The notes: a model not told the origin generated them from the sequence alone. Positions 32,648 to 43,239 are shown, counted from the stretch's first letter. The stretch: 64,000 bases of DNA from Acinetobacter piscicola (GCF_015218165.1 NZ_CP048659.1:3038001-3102000); one strand, 5' to 3'. Numbers and translations: made by a program.

Positions 32648-33157
32648 ATGATTATGCAGTTAAGTAAATTTAGACTGTTTCTAGCTATAGGGGTTTTACT
32701 GAGTTTCAGTAATTTTTCTTTAGCAAACTCTACGCATAATTTTTATATGATGACGCTTTCTATTTTAAGTTATGCAAAGTGGGATAATCAGTCACCTACT
32801 TTATGCGTGGTAGATAATAATAATGCTGCCAAACAATTCAGTTTATCTATTAAAGCTCAAAATTCACCGTTTAGTGTAAAAAGTATTTCACATGACGCGC
32901 TTAAAAATATTGAATGTGATGCGGTATTTTTTTCTAATCTATCCGCTTCAACAGAGCAAAAATTAATTAATAGCTCACTGAAACCAAATATGCTGTCTTT
33001 TAGTACAAGTAATAATGATTGTGAAATCGGAAGTTCTTTTTGCTTACAAAATACAAAAAATGGCAATACCATTTTTAAAGTAAATTTAGACAGCCTAGCA
33101 CGCGCTAAAGTGCATGTTGATCCTCGTGTTTTACTCTTAGCTAAGAATTCGGAGTAA
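32648..33157 (+). CDS. yfiR: YfiR family periplasmic repressor of the diguanylate cyclase YfiN
   Basis: A 169-residue exported protein with N-terminal signal MIMQLSKFRLFLAIGVLLSFSNFSLANS, then a YfiR-like domain (YMMTLSILSYAKWDNQSPTLCVVDN, IECDAVFFS, CEIGSSFCLQN, RVLLLAKNSE). Four cysteines in two pairs match the disulfide-dependent fold of the Pseudomonas protein. YfiR binds the periplasmic part of YfiN and holds it inactive; redox or envelope stress relieves this. A second ATG two codons in could also be the start. It is five bases upstream of yfiN. The assignment is anchored by the three-gene order. Confidence 0.85.
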   Translation: MIMQLSKFRLFLAIGVLLSFSNFSLANSTHNFYMMTLSILSYAKWDNQSPTLCVVDNNNAAKQFSLSIKAQNSPFSVKSISHDALKNIECDAVFFSNLSASTEQKLINSSLKPNMLSFSTSNNDCEIGSSFCLQNTKNGNTIFKVNLDSLARAKVHVDPRVLLLAKNSE

Positions 33158-33162
33158 TACAG

Positions 33163-34380
33163 ATGATTCATAAATTTTATCAATCGACTTCTTTACAAAC
33201 CTTATTCCGTAAATCCCAATTCACAATTTTTGCGATTACTTTTTTAATTTGTACATTTACCTTTGCCACAATTTCAGTTTTTACCGTTGAGTCTTATGCG
33301 GAACAAAATTTACAGTTAATCAGTCGTACCGTTTCTGAACGTATTCAACCTGCCTTAGTTTTTCAAGATAAATTAGCTTTATCACAAATTTTGCATGAAT
33401 ACACACAACAACATTCCGTACGCTTGATTGAAGTCTACGATACACAAAATCAAAAAATATATGAAAGTATTAAAGATATAGATCATTATTCTGCATTACA
33501 AAATTTGTTTGATCATCTCTTTTTGCGTAATCCAATCGATGTAGCTGTACTACATAATGGAAATTATGTTGGGAAAATTATTTTATATGGCAGTTCAAAT
33601 GAAATCATGATGTTTATCATCAAAATTTTTATTGGCTTAGGTGTTGGGATGTTATTCATGATCCTTGCTTTATGGTGGTCAGTAAATCTGACTTATCGCC
33701 ATATTATGCAATCCATTACACCTATGGTGCAAATCGCACAATTAGTCAGCACACAAAGCGCCTATAATTTACGTTTTCCAAAAAATGATATTCAAGAGTT
33801 TAACCATGTAAATAGTGTATTTAACCAACTACTTGAAGAAATTCAATCATGGCATACACATTTACAAAATGAAAATCAACAACTGTCCTATCAGGTTCAG
33901 CATGACCATTTAACAGGTCTACCAAATCGTAATTACTTCTATCAAGTTCTTGTTAATTTATTTAAAAATAATCAAGAAAAACAAAAAATTGCATTGCTTT
34001 TTATTGATGCTAATAATTTCAAAGTCGTTAATGACCAATATGGTCATCAGGCAGGTGATGCTGTTTTAAAAGAAATGGCGACTCGCTTAAAGCAAAATAT
34101 TCGACAGGATGACTTTGTCGCCCGCTTAAGCGGCGATGAGTTTGCCATTATCTTAAGCTCCATCCAACGCGTAGATCATTTAATTTCAATTGCTGAAAAT
34201 TTAATTAAAAGCTGCGAAAAACCTTTGGTGTATAAAAATCAAAGTATAACTTTTAATTTCAGCTTAGGAATAGCTTTATCTAATCAAGCCATTTCCCCTG
34301 AAGATTTAATTTCTCAGGCAGATCAGGCCATGTATAAAGCAAAATCATTAACTCATCATTGGTTCATTTATCATAATTAA
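33163..34380 (+). CDS. yfiN: membrane diguanylate cyclase YfiN (TpbB)
   Basis: A 405-residue inner-membrane enzyme making cyclic di-GMP. Layout: transmembrane helix at about 20-42, periplasmic CHASE8-like domain 43-147, second helix 148-172, HAMP domain 173-228, GGDEF domain 245-405. The GGDEF motif is SGDEF at residues 323-327, an accepted active variant, and RQDD at 314-317 is an inhibitory I-site at the correct five-residue spacing. DHLTGLPNRNYF and FKVVNDQYGHQAGDAVL are also intact, so it should be catalytically competent and feedback inhibited. Its neighbours are the repressor YfiR and the lipoprotein YfiB. Confidence 0.93.
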   Translation: MIHKFYQSTSLQTLFRKSQFTIFAITFLICTFTFATISVFTVESYAEQNLQLISRTVSERIQPALVFQDKLALSQILHEYTQQHSVRLIEVYDTQNQKIYESIKDIDHYSALQNLFDHLFLRNPIDVAVLHNGNYVGKIILYGSSNEIMMFIIKIFIGLGVGMLFMILALWWSVNLTYRHIMQSITPMVQIAQLVSTQSAYNLRFPKNDIQEFNHVNSVFNQLLEEIQSWHTHLQNENQQLSYQVQHDHLTGLPNRNYFYQVLVNLFKNNQEKQKIALLFIDANNFKVVNDQYGHQAGDAVLKEMATRLKQNIRQDDFVARLSGDEFAIILSSIQRVDHLISIAENLIKSCEKPLVYKNQSITFNFSLGIALSNQAISPEDLISQADQAMYKAKSLTHHWFIYHN

Positions 34381-34399
34381 CTTTATCAGGGTATATCGT

Positions 34400-34879
34400 A
34401 TGTCTGTAACGCACCTAAAACTTCCAATTCTTGCTTTATTATGTTTAGCACTTACAGGTTGTCTAAATTTAGGCGGCTTAAAATACAATCAAGTCCGCGC
34501 ATTAAAAAAAGAAGGCTTTGTATTAACAGACGAAGGCTGGAGTTTAGGACTTCCTGAAAGATTATTATTTGATTTTGATCAATTTGAAATCAAAACTCAA
34601 AACCGCGACTCTATTCTACATCTTTCAAAACAGTTGCAGAAATACAACCTAACCAAAGTTAAAATTGTGGGACATACCGATGATGTTGGCTCTGCTAACT
34701 ACAATACAGCACTGTCTCAAAAACGCGCCCAAAGCGTAGCAAATATTTTTATTTCGCAGCATTTCAATCCCAATAATATTCAGATTATCGGTAAAGGTGC
34801 AGAGCAACCGATTAAAGCCAATGACAGCGAAGAGCACCGTGCAGAAAACCGCCGCGTATCCATCATTATTATTCCATAA
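34400..34879 (+). CDS. yfiB: YfiB, OmpA-domain outer-membrane lipoprotein
   Basis: A 159-residue lipoprotein with signal MSVTHLKLPILALLCLALTGC (Cys21 lipidated), a short linker and an OmpA/Pal peptidoglycan-binding domain, LLFDFDQFEIKTQ through KIVGHTDDVGSANYNTALSQKRAQSVA and RAENRRVSIIII. In Pseudomonas YfiB sequesters YfiR at the outer membrane and so releases YfiN. The gap to yfiN is 19 bases; a terminator follows. Confidence 0.92.
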   Translation: MSVTHLKLPILALLCLALTGCLNLGGLKYNQVRALKKEGFVLTDEGWSLGLPERLLFDFDQFEIKTQNRDSILHLSKQLQKYNLTKVKIVGHTDDVGSANYNTALSQKRAQSVANIFISQHFNPNNIQIIGKGAEQPIKANDSEEHRAENRRVSIIIIP

Positions 34880-34896
34880 CTTTATTTTAACTATTC

Positions 34897-34920
34897 AAGG
34901 TCTTTAATAGACCTTTTTTT
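34897..34920 (+). terminator. intrinsic terminator after yfiB
   Basis: AAGGTC-TTTAATA-GACCTT followed by seven T. Confidence 0.85.
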
Positions 34921-34952
34921 ATATTCAAAGATTGGAGTATCAAATTTCAGGC

Positions 34953-34978
34953 ATAAAAAAACCGCCTAATCAGCGGAT
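34953..34978 (-). terminator. terminator of the tRNA array
   Basis: On the minus strand CCGC-TGATTA-GGCGG (near-perfect) then a run of seven T, about 40 bases after the last tRNA-Pro. Confidence 0.75.
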
Positions 34979-35016
34979 AATTTACATTTAAGTTTTCAAC
35001 TTAGATAAACTTAAAT

Positions 35017-35093
35017 TGGTCGGAGCAGTAGGATTCGAACCTACGACCCCCTGGTCCCAAACCAGGTGCACTACCAGGCTGTGCTATGCTCCG
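35017..35093 (-). tRNA. tRNA-Pro (TGG), copy 1
   Basis: A 77-base cloverleaf beginning CGGAGCATAGCACAGCCTGG, anticodon TGG within GTTTGGGAC, T-loop GTTCGAATC, encoded CCA. Identical to the copy at 35335-35411. Last in the transcribed order. Confidence 0.95.
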
Positions 35094-35096
35094 AAT

Positions 35097-35172
35097 TGGG
35101 GTGAATGAAGGGGCTCGAACCCTCGACAACCGGAATCACAATCCGGGGCTCTACCAACTGAGCTACATCCAC
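35097..35172 (-). tRNA. tRNA-His (GTG)
   Basis: A 76-base cloverleaf starting GTGGATGTAGCTCAGTTGGT, anticodon GTG within ATTGTGATT, encoded CCA. The base before the first pair is G on the minus strand, consistent with the G-1 identity element of tRNA-His. Confidence 0.95.
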
Positions 35173-35212
35173 CATCACAACAAACTTTAGATTCTACAAT
35201 ATCAAGCAACAA

Positions 35213-35289
35213 TGGTGCGCCTGACAGGATTCGAACCTGTGACCATCCGCTTAGAAGGCGGATGCTCTATCCAACTGAGCTACAGGCGC
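35213..35289 (-). tRNA. tRNA-Arg (TCT)
   Basis: A 77-base cloverleaf starting GCGCCTGTAGCTCAGTTGGA, anticodon TCT within CTTCTAAG, T-loop GTTCGAATC, encoded CCA. Confidence 0.95.
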
Positions 35290-35334
35290 ATGACTGATAA
35301 TTTTCACTATCAATAAACCTTTGCCTTGAAGAAT

Positions 35335-35411
35335 TGGTCGGAGCAGTAGGATTCGAACCTACGACCCCCTGGTCCCAAACCAGGTGCACTACCAGGCTGT
35401 GCTATGCTCCG
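35335..35411 (-). tRNA. tRNA-Pro (TGG), copy 2
   Basis: Same sequence as 35017-35093, and the first gene in the transcribed order Pro-Arg-His-Pro. About 48 bases downstream of a good promoter. Confidence 0.95.
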
Positions 35412-35458
35412 ATTCATCTCAGCTTTTTGTATCGAACATGTCGTTCGGTACGGTGTGC

Positions 35459-35487
35459 ATTCTAGGCGTGACGCCCTTGAACGTCAA
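35459..35487 (-). promoter_or_regulatory. promoter of the Pro-Arg-His-Pro tRNA array
   Basis: On the minus strand TTGACG, a 17-base spacer and TAGAAT, followed by a GC-containing discriminator GCACACCG, as expected for a stable-RNA promoter. Confidence 0.83.
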
Positions 35488-35564
35488 CACCTATATTCAA
35501 AAAAAACTAAAAAAAATCATCAAGTGTATATTTATCAAGCATTTCTATTATTTTTTATACAATT

Positions 35565-36632
35565 TTAACGCTTTAAACTCGCACTGAAGTTCAACATACG
35601 ATCAAGTGGAAGTTTGGCACGCTCTGCCAATTGTGCATCCACAAAGATTTCTTGATCGCCTTTTTGCAAAACTTCCAAAATACCATCCAAGTCATTCATT
35701 GCCATCCACGGACAATGTGCACATGAGCGACACGTTGCCCCCTCTCCTGCAGTTGGTGCTTCAATCAAGGTTTTGTTTGGCACAGCTTGTTGCATTTTAT
35801 AGAAAATGCCACGATCTGTTGCCACAATCAATGTGTCATGCGGTAGTGTTTGAGCTGCTTTAATAAGTTGAGATGTACTTCCAACTGCATCTGCCACTTC
35901 AATGACCGATTCGGGTGATTCAGGATGTACCAGTACAGCTGCATTTGGATACAATGCTTTCATGTTGGCAATGCCACGTGCACGGAATTCTTCATGCACG
36001 ATACATGAACCATCCCACAGCAACATATCTGCACCTGTTTTCTTTTGAATATAGCGTCCTAAATGTTGGTCAGGTGCCCAAATAATTTTTTCACCCAAAC
36101 TATCTAAGTGTTCAATAATTTGCACTGCACAGCTTGATGTAACGACCCAATCAGCACGGGCTTTTACAGCAGCTGAAGTATTGGCATAGACCACAACGGT
36201 ATAATCAGGATGTGCATCACAAAACGCTGTAAACTCATCCACAGGACAACCCAAATCAAGTGAGCAAGTCGCCTCAAGTGTAGGCATTAAGACTTTTTTC
36301 TCAGGGGATAGAATCTTAGATGTCTCCCCCATAAATTTGACCCCTGCAACCACCAACGTTGATGCAGCATGATCACGTCCAAAACGCGCCATTTCCAATG
36401 AATCAGAAACACAACCTCCAGTCAGCTCTGCTAACTCTTGTACTTCAGGATCACAGTAATAATGCGCGACTAAAACCGCATCACGCTTGTCTAATTCCGC
36501 TTTAATTTGGGCAAATTTTTGCTGTTTTAGCTCAGGACTTAAAGTTTTGTCCTTTGGCTCTCCTAATCGATCCAAATGTGCTGTGACAATTGATTTTGCT
36601 TCATTGGCAATTAAATTGGTCGCATCATTCAT
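35565..36632 (-). CDS. nadA: quinolinate synthase
   Basis: A 4Fe-4S enzyme of NAD synthesis that condenses iminoaspartate with dihydroxyacetone phosphate. The 355-residue protein shows [77 protein letters not shown] and [13 protein letters not shown]; the conserved cluster cysteines lie in the last three segments. Length is normal. It is on the same strand as argJ, about 150 bases downstream, with a terminator in between. Confidence 0.96.
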   Translation of the reverse strand: MNDATNLIANEAKSIVTAHLDRLGEPKDKTLSPELKQQKFAQIKAELDKRDAVLVAHYYCDPEVQELAELTGGCVSDSLEMARFGRDHAASTLVVAGVKFMGETSKILSPEKKVLMPTLEATCSLDLGCPVDEFTAFCDAHPDYTVVVYANTSAAVKARADWVVTSSCAVQIIEHLDSLGEKIIWAPDQHLGRYIQKKTGADMLLWDGSCIVHEEFRARGIANMKALYPNAAVLVHPESPESVIEVADAVGSTSQLIKAAQTLPHDTLIVATDRGIFYKMQQAVPNKTLIEAPTAGEGATCRSCAHCPWMAMNDLDGILEVLQKGDQEIFVDAQLAERAKLPLDRMLNFSASLKR

Positions 36633-36741
36633 AAAAGGTATTCTCTATCCATATGCTTGTCACTCAACAAGCGTTTCAAGTAATTCACTGATCAATTTGG
36701 CATTGGCTAATTTGACCAGTTATTAAAAAAACATCCACTTA

Positions 36742-36773
36742 TAAAAAAACCTCACAACGGAGGCTTTTTTATA
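36742..36773 (-). terminator. intrinsic terminator after argJ
   Basis: On the minus strand GCCTC-CGTTGT-GAGG followed by a run of seven T. Confidence 0.78.
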
Positions 36774-36783
36774 TTTTTAAATC

Positions 36784-38004
36784 TTAAGAGCGATAATCTG
36801 CATTAATTTTGACATAGTCATACGACAGATCACAGGTATAAACTGTATCTTTAGCCTGTCCACGCCCTAAATCGACACGAATGGTAATTTCAGTCTGTGC
36901 CATAACTCGTGCACCTTCTGCTTCAGTGTAATCTACAGCTGCACCACCATCTTTACAGATTTGCACGTCATCCAACCAGACTTGAATTTTTTCCACATCT
37001 AAATCTTTCACACCCGCATAGCCAATCGCAGCAAGGATACGCCCCCAGTTTGGATCTGATGCAAAAAATGCAGTTTTTACTAAAGGTGAATGTGCAATGC
37101 TATATGCAATATCGCAGCACTCTTGCGTATTATGCCCACCCTCAACTGCAACAGTCATGAATTTAGTTGCACCCTCTCCATCGCGTACAATGAGTTGTGC
37201 CAAACGTTTCATCACACGTATTAAAACATCCACAACAACGCTATAACGAGCATCATCTATCGACTGGATTTCTGCACCACCAGCAAGTCCTGTAGCTGCA
37301 AAAATACATGAATCATTGGTCGACGTATCGCCATCGACAGTAATACGATTAAATGATTGATCTACAGCAGTTTTTAACATCTGCTGTGTTAATTCACGTG
37401 AAATAGGTGCATCGGTTGCCACAAAGCCTAACATCGTCGCCATATTGGGACGAATCATACCCGCACCTTTTGAAATCCCAGTCATGGTATATGCCACACC
37501 ATCTAACTCAAATTGCTCAGATGCCCCTTTAGGTGTCGTGTCAGTGGTCATAATACCTGTTGCAGCATCCACCCAAGCATTTTCATTCAGCGAATCTAAT
37601 GCAGGCTGTAAACCTTGTGTTAAACGTTCAATCGGCAGTTGTTCACCGATTACACCTGTAGAAAAAGGTAAAACTTCATATTCTTCGATCTGTGCCAATT
37701 CAGCAAGTTTCAAACATGTCAGTTGTGCATTTTGCATACCAAGCTTACCCGTACCTGCATTGGCATTGCCTGTATTAATCACTAAATAACGGGGATTAGC
37801 TTGTGCTAAATGTGCTTTAGACACATGTACAGGTGCAGCACAAAATGCATTTTGGGTAAATACACCCGCAACATTTGTACCTTCAGAAAATTCAAAAATA
37901 ACTAAATCACGTCGATTAGGATAACGTACATACGCTTCTGCCGAGCCAATTTTTACACCTTGTACCACATGCATGTGTGGCATAGTTACGTCACCAACCG
38001 CCAT
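36784..38004 (-). CDS. argJ: bifunctional ornithine acetyltransferase / N-acetylglutamate synthase
   Basis: Recycles the acetyl group in arginine synthesis. The 406-residue precursor shows [48 protein letters not shown], the self-cleavage site [18 protein letters not shown] with the nucleophile Thr of [15 protein letters not shown] and [16 protein letters not shown]. The cleavage yields alpha and beta chains. The ATG at 38004 gives the usual N-terminus; ATGs at codons 8 and 11 are possible alternatives. Confidence 0.95.
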   Translation of the reverse strand: MAVGDVTMPHMHVVQGVKIGSAEAYVRYPNRRDLVIFEFSEGTNVAGVFTQNAFCAAPVHVSKAHLAQANPRYLVINTGNANAGTGKLGMQNAQLTCLKLAELAQIEEYEVLPFSTGVIGEQLPIERLTQGLQPALDSLNENAWVDAATGIMTTDTTPKGASEQFELDGVAYTMTGISKGAGMIRPNMATMLGFVATDAPISRELTQQMLKTAVDQSFNRITVDGDTSTNDSCIFAATGLAGGAEIQSIDDARYSVVVDVLIRVMKRLAQLIVRDGEGATKFMTVAVEGGHNTQECCDIAYSIAHSPLVKTAFFASDPNWGRILAAIGYAGVKDLDVEKIQVWLDDVQICKDGGAAVDYTEAEGARVMAQTEITIRVDLGRGQAKDTVYTCDLSYDYVKINADYRS

Positions 38005-38237
38005 TTTTAAATATCCGGAATGAAATTAAGAAAACAACAGCTTATTAGAAAATGCATAAAAAATCGAGCCTATTCCCAAGTGAATTGTTTTTTATTATCA
38101 ATCGAGCGATTTTGAGTTATTTTTATGGTTAATATTTAAAAAATCAAAGTGAAACAATATGATAAATACGGCATATACGATATAAAAAGTCAGCATTCAA
38201 CCTGAGCACTGACTTTGAAAATGATACAACGTTGAAA

Positions 38238-38627
38238 TTATTGCTGAGCGGCTGCTTGCGGTTGAGCCTGTACTTGAGCAACAGTTTGTTCTGTTGGTAA
38301 AAGTGCTTGTTTTACTTTTTCTTGACTTGATACCGATAATGCTGGATTTGAAGCAACCACACGATTAATGGTTGCAGGCGTCACTGCTGCAATTGCTGCT
38401 GTTTTTAAAATGATTGGACGACCACCTGTATTTCCCAAAGTATAACGAATGCCTGTGCGTGGGCTAATCACTGTTGTTGAATCATTTTTTACTTCGGCTT
38501 GTGCAGTCACAGTCCCTGCTGCTGCTTGCAAGTTTGCAACAGTGGTCGTTTGTGGTTGGGTGTCGGCAAAAGTAAGCACTGGCATTGCTAAAGCTGCGAC
38601 AAATAATGCTTTGAATTGTATTTTCAT
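38238..38627 (-). CDS. small exported protein of unknown function
   Basis: A 129-residue protein with a clear signal peptide MKIQFKALFVAALAMPVLTFAD and a mature part rich in Ala, Thr, Val and Gln (TTTVANLQAAAGTVTAQAEV, then a Gln/Ala-rich tail). The segment SPRTGIRYTLGNTGGRPIILKTAAIAAV is the most ordered part. The frame opens further upstream, but AGGAACG precedes the ATG at 38625-38627 and the signal peptide starts there. No family recognised. It stands alone between argJ and secA, all on the minus strand. Confidence 0.75.
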   Translation of the reverse strand: MKIQFKALFVAALAMPVLTFADTQPQTTTVANLQAAAGTVTAQAEVKNDSTTVISPRTGIRYTLGNTGGRPIILKTAAIAAVTPATINRVVASNPALSVSSQEKVKQALLPTEQTVAQVQAQPQAAAQQ

Positions 38628-38720
38628 TATCGTTCCTAAATCTTTAAAAATGGGTTGAGCAAGTAAATAACATTTAATTGTGAATGGTGCAATCAATATT
38701 CACCGCATGTAATAACTTGT

Positions 38721-38750
38721 AAAAAAGCAGAACATTTGTTCTGCTTTTTT
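38721..38750 (-). terminator. intrinsic terminator after secA
   Basis: A perfect stem AAGCAGAACA / TGTTCTGCTT with flanking A and T runs on both strands; 27 bases past the secA stop. Confidence 0.88.
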
Positions 38751-38776
38751 ACACTTGATTCAAACTCAGTAAAAAA

Positions 38777-41506
38777 TTAAATTTTACCGTGACATTGTTT
38801 GTATTTTAAACCTGAACCACATGGGCATGGCGCATTACGGCTTTCAGGCGGTGTAAATGTTGTTTCTGTTTTATTCAGATTTAGCTCATCTTCTGTTTGG
38901 ACATTTGTATTAACTACGCCAGTCAAACCATCTACATCATCGTGTGCAAAGTTTAAACGCATCGCTTCTGCTTGCGCCTGTTGCTGTGCTTCCATCTCTG
39001 CTAACTCTTCCGCAGTTGGAATATGGACACGAGAAAGATCTGTTACGACATCCGATTTAATCACACCAAGCATATTTACAAATAAGTTGAATGCTTCTTT
39101 TTTATATTCTTGCTCAGGATTTTTCTGTGCATAACCACGTAAATGAATCCCTTGACGTAAGTAATCCATTGCAGCCAAATGGTCTTTCCAGTGACGATCT
39201 AATGAACCCAATAGGAAATGACGCTCTAAAGTTGCAGCAGACTCAGCACCCATATTTTCACGGCGTTGGCGATAGCGTTCAATCACTTCATCACTGATAC
39301 GTTCAACCAAAGCTTCTTCATCTAAACGACGATCTTCTTCAAGCCATTGTGAAACAGGAAGCTCGATACCGAAATCCATACGCAAGGCATTTTCTAGACC
39401 TTCAATATCCCATTGGTCGTGAATTGACTCTGGTGGAATATACGTTTCGATTAAACCTTTCATCACTTCTTGATGCATCTCTTCAATATAATCTTGAAGT
39501 GTTGCTTCTTCTAAAATTTCATCACGTTGTGAATAAATGATTTTACGTTGTTCATTGTTGACGTCATCGTATTTTAATAAGTTCTTACGAATGTCAAAGT
39601 TACGTGCTTCAACTTTACGTTGCGCATTTTCAATCGAGCGTGACACCATTTTATGTTCAATAGCTTCATTTTCTTGCAAGCCCATTGCACGCATCATCGC
39701 AATCACACGATCACCTGCGAAAATACGCATTAGGTCATCTTCAAGTGATAAGAAGAAGCGTGATACACCAGGGTCACCTTGACGACCTGAACGACCGCGT
39801 AATTGGTTGTCAATACGGCGTGATTCATGACGCTCTGAACCGATGATATGTAAACCACCTGAACTTAACACCATTTCATTATTCTTTTCCCATTCTGCGC
39901 GTAGGCGAGCTTCATCTTCAGCAGTTGGATTTTCAATTTTAGCCAATAATGCTTTCCAGTTACCGCCTAGCAAAATATCTGTACCACGACCCGCCATGTT
40001 GGTGGCAATAGTCACAGCATTCGGTGCACCTGCTTGGGCAATAATATCTGCTTCACGCTCATGTTGTTTTGCGTTTAAAACTTCATGGTGAATGCCTGCT
40101 TCTTTAAGCTTGTCCGATAAAATTTCAGACGCTTCAATGGTTGCTGTACCAATCAGAATCGGCGCAACACCTGCAGCATGGATTTTCTGAATTTCTTCAA
40201 TAATCGCGTTGTATTTACCCGCACGATTTAAATAAATTAAATCATTCAGGTCTTTACGTACCATTGGACGATGTGTTGGAATTAATACGACATCTAAACC
40301 GTAAATCTCTTTCATTTCCGCAGCTTCAGTGTCTGCTGTCCCGGTCATGCCTGAAAGTTTTTTATATAAACGGAAATAGTTTTGGAATGTCGTTGTCGCC
40401 AATGTTTGGTTTTCAGGTTGAATTTCTAGGCCTTCTTTCGCTTCAACCGCTTGATGCAAACCTTCTGACCAACGACGACCTGGCATGGTACGACCTGTAT
40501 TTTCATCGACGATGATCACTTCGCCATCATTAACAATATACTGCACGTTACGTTGATATAAAAAATGTGCACGAATTGCTGCTGAAACGTGATGAACAAG
40601 GTTCAAATTACCTGCTGAATATAAGCTTTCACCTTCAGCCAACAAGCCCATTTGAATGAGTTCTTGTTCTACTGTTTCATAACCGACTTCAGTCATTTCA
40701 ACAGAACGTTGTTTTTCATCAATCCAGAAATGACCACCATCAGCCACTTTTTCTTCTTTCTGTGGGGTTAGTTTTGGTGGAATAGTATTGATCAACTGAT
40801 AAAGCTGAGATGAATCTTCACTTTGACCCGAAATAATCAACGGTGTACGTGCTTCATCAATCAAGATCGAATCGACCTCATCGATGATGGCATAGGCCAA
40901 TCCACGCTGTTTTTTCTCAGCCATGGAGAAAACCATGTTGTCACGTAAGTAATCAAAACCAAATTCGTTATTGGTGCCGTAAGTGATGTCTGCAAGATAG
41001 GCTTCGGCTTTTTCCATAGGCGCTTGCATAGAATAAATCACGCCGACCGTTAAACCCAAGAACTCATAAAGTGGACGATTTAACTCAGCATCACGTTGTG
41101 CCAAGTAATCGTTCACGGTAATCACATGAACGCCTTGTTCACTGATCGCGTTGAGATACACAGCCAAAGTGCCCATGAGGGTTTTACCTTCACCTGTACG
41201 CATTTCTGCAATTTTACCTTCATGCAGGGTAATACCGCCGATCAGCTGCACATCATAATGACGCATGCCCATCACACGCTTACCTGCTTCACGACACACA
41301 GCAAATGCTTCTGGCATCAACTGATCTAAGCTTTCACCTTTTTTATATCTTTGTTTGAATTCTTCAGTTTTGGCAGATAAGTCAGCATCACTTAAAGCAG
41401 ATATGGTCGGCTCAAGCGCATTGATCTTATCGACAATTTTACGCATGCGTTTCAGTTCACGCTCGTTTTTAGTACCGAAGATTCCTCCGATCAGGCTTGC
41501 CAACAT
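38777..41506 (-). CDS. secA: preprotein translocase ATPase SecA
   Basis: The motor that pushes unfolded preproteins through SecYEG. The 909-residue protein has Walker A in [12 protein letters not shown] (about residues 102-113), the DEAD-type motif in [22 protein letters not shown], the second ATPase half with [12 protein letters not shown] and [15 protein letters not shown], the [12 protein letters not shown] motif, and a C-terminal zinc/SecB-binding tail with [14 protein letters not shown]. Length is normal for Gammaproteobacteria. A single-gene unit with its own terminator. Confidence 0.98.
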   Translation of the reverse strand: MLASLIGGIFGTKNERELKRMRKIVDKINALEPTISALSDADLSAKTEEFKQRYKKGESLDQLMPEAFAVCREAGKRVMGMRHYDVQLIGGITLHEGKIAEMRTGEGKTLMGTLAVYLNAISEQGVHVITVNDYLAQRDAELNRPLYEFLGLTVGVIYSMQAPMEKAEAYLADITYGTNNEFGFDYLRDNMVFSMAEKKQRGLAYAIIDEVDSILIDEARTPLIISGQSEDSSQLYQLINTIPPKLTPQKEEKVADGGHFWIDEKQRSVEMTEVGYETVEQELIQMGLLAEGESLYSAGNLNLVHHVSAAIRAHFLYQRNVQYIVNDGEVIIVDENTGRTMPGRRWSEGLHQAVEAKEGLEIQPENQTLATTTFQNYFRLYKKLSGMTGTADTEAAEMKEIYGLDVVLIPTHRPMVRKDLNDLIYLNRAGKYNAIIEEIQKIHAAGVAPILIGTATIEASEILSDKLKEAGIHHEVLNAKQHEREADIIAQAGAPNAVTIATNMAGRGTDILLGGNWKALLAKIENPTAEDEARLRAEWEKNNEMVLSSGGLHIIGSERHESRRIDNQLRGRSGRQGDPGVSRFFLSLEDDLMRIFAGDRVIAMMRAMGLQENEAIEHKMVSRSIENAQRKVEARNFDIRKNLLKYDDVNNEQRKIIYSQRDEILEEATLQDYIEEMHQEVMKGLIETYIPPESIHDQWDIEGLENALRMDFGIELPVSQWLEEDRRLDEEALVERISDEVIERYRQRRENMGAESAATLERHFLLGSLDRHWKDHLAAMDYLRQGIHLRGYAQKNPEQEYKKEAFNLFVNMLGVIKSDVVTDLSRVHIPTAEELAEMEAQQQAQAEAMRLNFAHDDVDGLTGVVNTNVQTEDELNLNKTETTFTPPESRNAPCPCGSGLKYKQCHGKI

Positions 41507-41849
41507 ATAGACTCTCTAAAACTTGCTTATCAAAATAAATTTTTCTCAGACGTTATTATGGTGTTAGAAATTTGAAGTACAAGGTTTTTACACAAAACCA
41601 ATTAAAAAAATCTGTACACCGACTTTCGCGTGTATGAGTTTAGGCGGTCTAATGTAGCAAATTTGCACGATGGACAGATAGACTCTGTTGATAGAATTTC
41701 ATCTTTTTTTATATAAGTTCACAGTGTTTTATGAAAAATTATCATAAAGAAATATAAAAACACTATTTTTAATTATAAGAAATTTAAGCCATAGTGATTT
41801 TGACGAGCAAAGACCGATTTTAACTATTCTAAATTTTGAGGTAAATCCA
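41507..41849. other. secA-peroxiredoxin divergent intergenic region
   Basis: No gene seen. On the plus strand a possible promoter for the peroxiredoxin is TTGATA (41688-41693), 16 bases, TATATA (41710-41715). On the minus strand TTGTAC-16-CATAAT near 41550-41580 could serve secA but is weaker. No hairpin large enough to suggest a SecM-like leader or other RNA switch was found for secA. Confidence 0.4.
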
Positions 41850-42491
41850 ATGACGATTCGCTTAGGTGATATTGCACCTGATTTTGAGCAAGACTCAAGT
41901 GAAGGTAAGATTCATTTTTATGATTTTTTAGGCAATGATTGGGGCATTTTATTTTCCCACCCTGCCGACTATACGCCCGTCTGTACCACTGAACTCGGCT
42001 ACACAGCAAAACTTAAAGATGAATTCAGCAAACGTGGTGTAAAAGCAATTGCCCTGTCTGTCGATGATGTAACATCACATCAGGGTTGGATTCAAGACAT
42101 TAATGAAACCCAAAATACGACAGTAAATTTCCCGATTATTGCAGACAAAGATCGAAAAGTTTCAACACTTTATGATTTTATTCATCCCAATGCGAGTGAG
42201 ACGCTGACTGTACGTTCTTTAGTGATCATTGATCCAAATAAAAAAGTGCGCTTAATCATCACTTACCCTGCATCTACAGGGCGTAATTTTAATGAAATTT
42301 TACGCGTGATCGATTCACTACAACTTACAGATAATTATAAAGTGGCAACACCTGCCAATTGGCAAGAAGGTGAAGATGTCGTGATCGTGCCCTCGATTAA
42401 AGATGAAGCTGAGTTAAAAGAACGCTTCCCAAAAGGTTATACGGCGGTTAAACCCTATCTGCGTTTAACACCACAGCCGAATAAAAACTAA
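41850..42491 (+). CDS. 1-Cys peroxiredoxin (Prx6/LsfA-type)
   Basis: A 213-residue thiol peroxidase. The active-site segment is SHPADYTPVCTTELGY with peroxidatic Cys45, and a conserved Arg lies in VRSLVIIDPNKKVRLIITYPASTGRNFNEILRVIDSLQ. The long C-terminal domain with DVVIVPSIKDEAELKERFPKGY is the mark of the Prx6 group; no resolving cysteine is present. It reduces peroxides in the cytoplasm. The ribosome site TTTGAGG lies nine bases upstream. A terminator follows. Confidence 0.93.
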   Translation: MTIRLGDIAPDFEQDSSEGKIHFYDFLGNDWGILFSHPADYTPVCTTELGYTAKLKDEFSKRGVKAIALSVDDVTSHQGWIQDINETQNTTVNFPIIADKDRKVSTLYDFIHPNASETLTVRSLVIIDPNKKVRLIITYPASTGRNFNEILRVIDSLQLTDNYKVATPANWQEGEDVVIVPSIKDEAELKERFPKGYTAVKPYLRLTPQPNKN

Positions 42492-42538
42492 TGTTTAATA
42501 CATCAATACATCAAATAAAAAAGTGCGATTTTTTCCAT

Positions 42539-42568
42539 CAACTCCGATCTTACGATAGGAGTTTTTTT
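42539..42568 (+). terminator. intrinsic terminator after the peroxiredoxin gene
   Basis: ACTCC-GAT-CTTAC-GAT-AGGAGT followed by seven T. Confidence 0.78.
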
Positions 42569-42634
42569 ATTTTAACCTTCCCATAAACATGCTTCAGAAA
42601 AACTGTTATTCGATGCGTACTTAACACACATTTA

Positions 42635-43239
42635 CTACAACGCATGAAAGCGTGTGTTTTGCATAGATTCACGATGTGCGACGTGTTCAAGCCATACAGC
42701 TAATGGTGGATGCTGATGTTTCCAATCACTTTTCAGGAAAATGAAAATCAATATATTCAAGCAAACATGCAACCGCAATCTCCCCTATTCCAAAAAGCTC
42801 AGTAAAATTATCCAACTGCTGTTCTAACCGCGATAATGTGCTGTATTAGCTTGCAGTAAAGCGTTGCATCATTTTTTGTGCTTGTAATTGCTCAGTTTTC
42901 TGTAATGTTGCATATAACCAACCGACGAATGCGATTGCTCCATCTGCTAATGCTTGCAGACGTAAACTTTTAAAATATGCCACATGCTCTGTGGGATAAA
43001 CCAAGCTTTTTATCTTTTAGCGTACTCAAATATTCACAAATCAATGCTGAGTCAAACAAAACCTCTTTATGGTTCAGCACCAAAGTCGGGACTTTGGACA
43101 AGGGATTGATTGGTCTTAAATTCGGGTCAGTCCAAGGATCCACGGCTAACAAATCGAATTGGTCTTGAATTTTTAATTCATTAATCAGAACTCGAACTTT
43201 ACGAGCGAAAGGTGATGTAGGGGAATAGTATAATTGCAT
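42635..43239 (-). pseudogene. glutathione S-transferase, multiply broken
   Basis: The N-terminal thioredoxin-like domain is intact: MQLYYSPTSPFARKVRVLIN, LSKVPTLV and FDSALICEYL, with AAGGAG before the ATG at 43237-43239. After KDKKL an extra base shifts the frame, which then stops at 42970. The other frame continues sensibly with VYPTEHVAYFKSLRLQALAD and WLYATLQKTEQLQAQ, then meets a TAA. It resumes with LSRLEQQLDN and IGEIAVACLLEYIDFHFPE, meets a TGA, and needs another shift to finish HPPLAVWLEHVAHRESMQ. At least two frameshifts and two stops mark it as dead. Relatives conjugate glutathione to electrophiles. Confidence 0.85.

Noticed and set aside
35017..35411. The duplicated tRNA-Pro sequence as an attachment site of an integrated element
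   Set aside because: The interval holds only two tRNA genes and no integrase; it is a simple tRNA array.
35384..35587. 67-codon plus-strand frame
   Set aside because: It starts inside tRNA-Pro and crosses the tRNA promoter; a chance frame.
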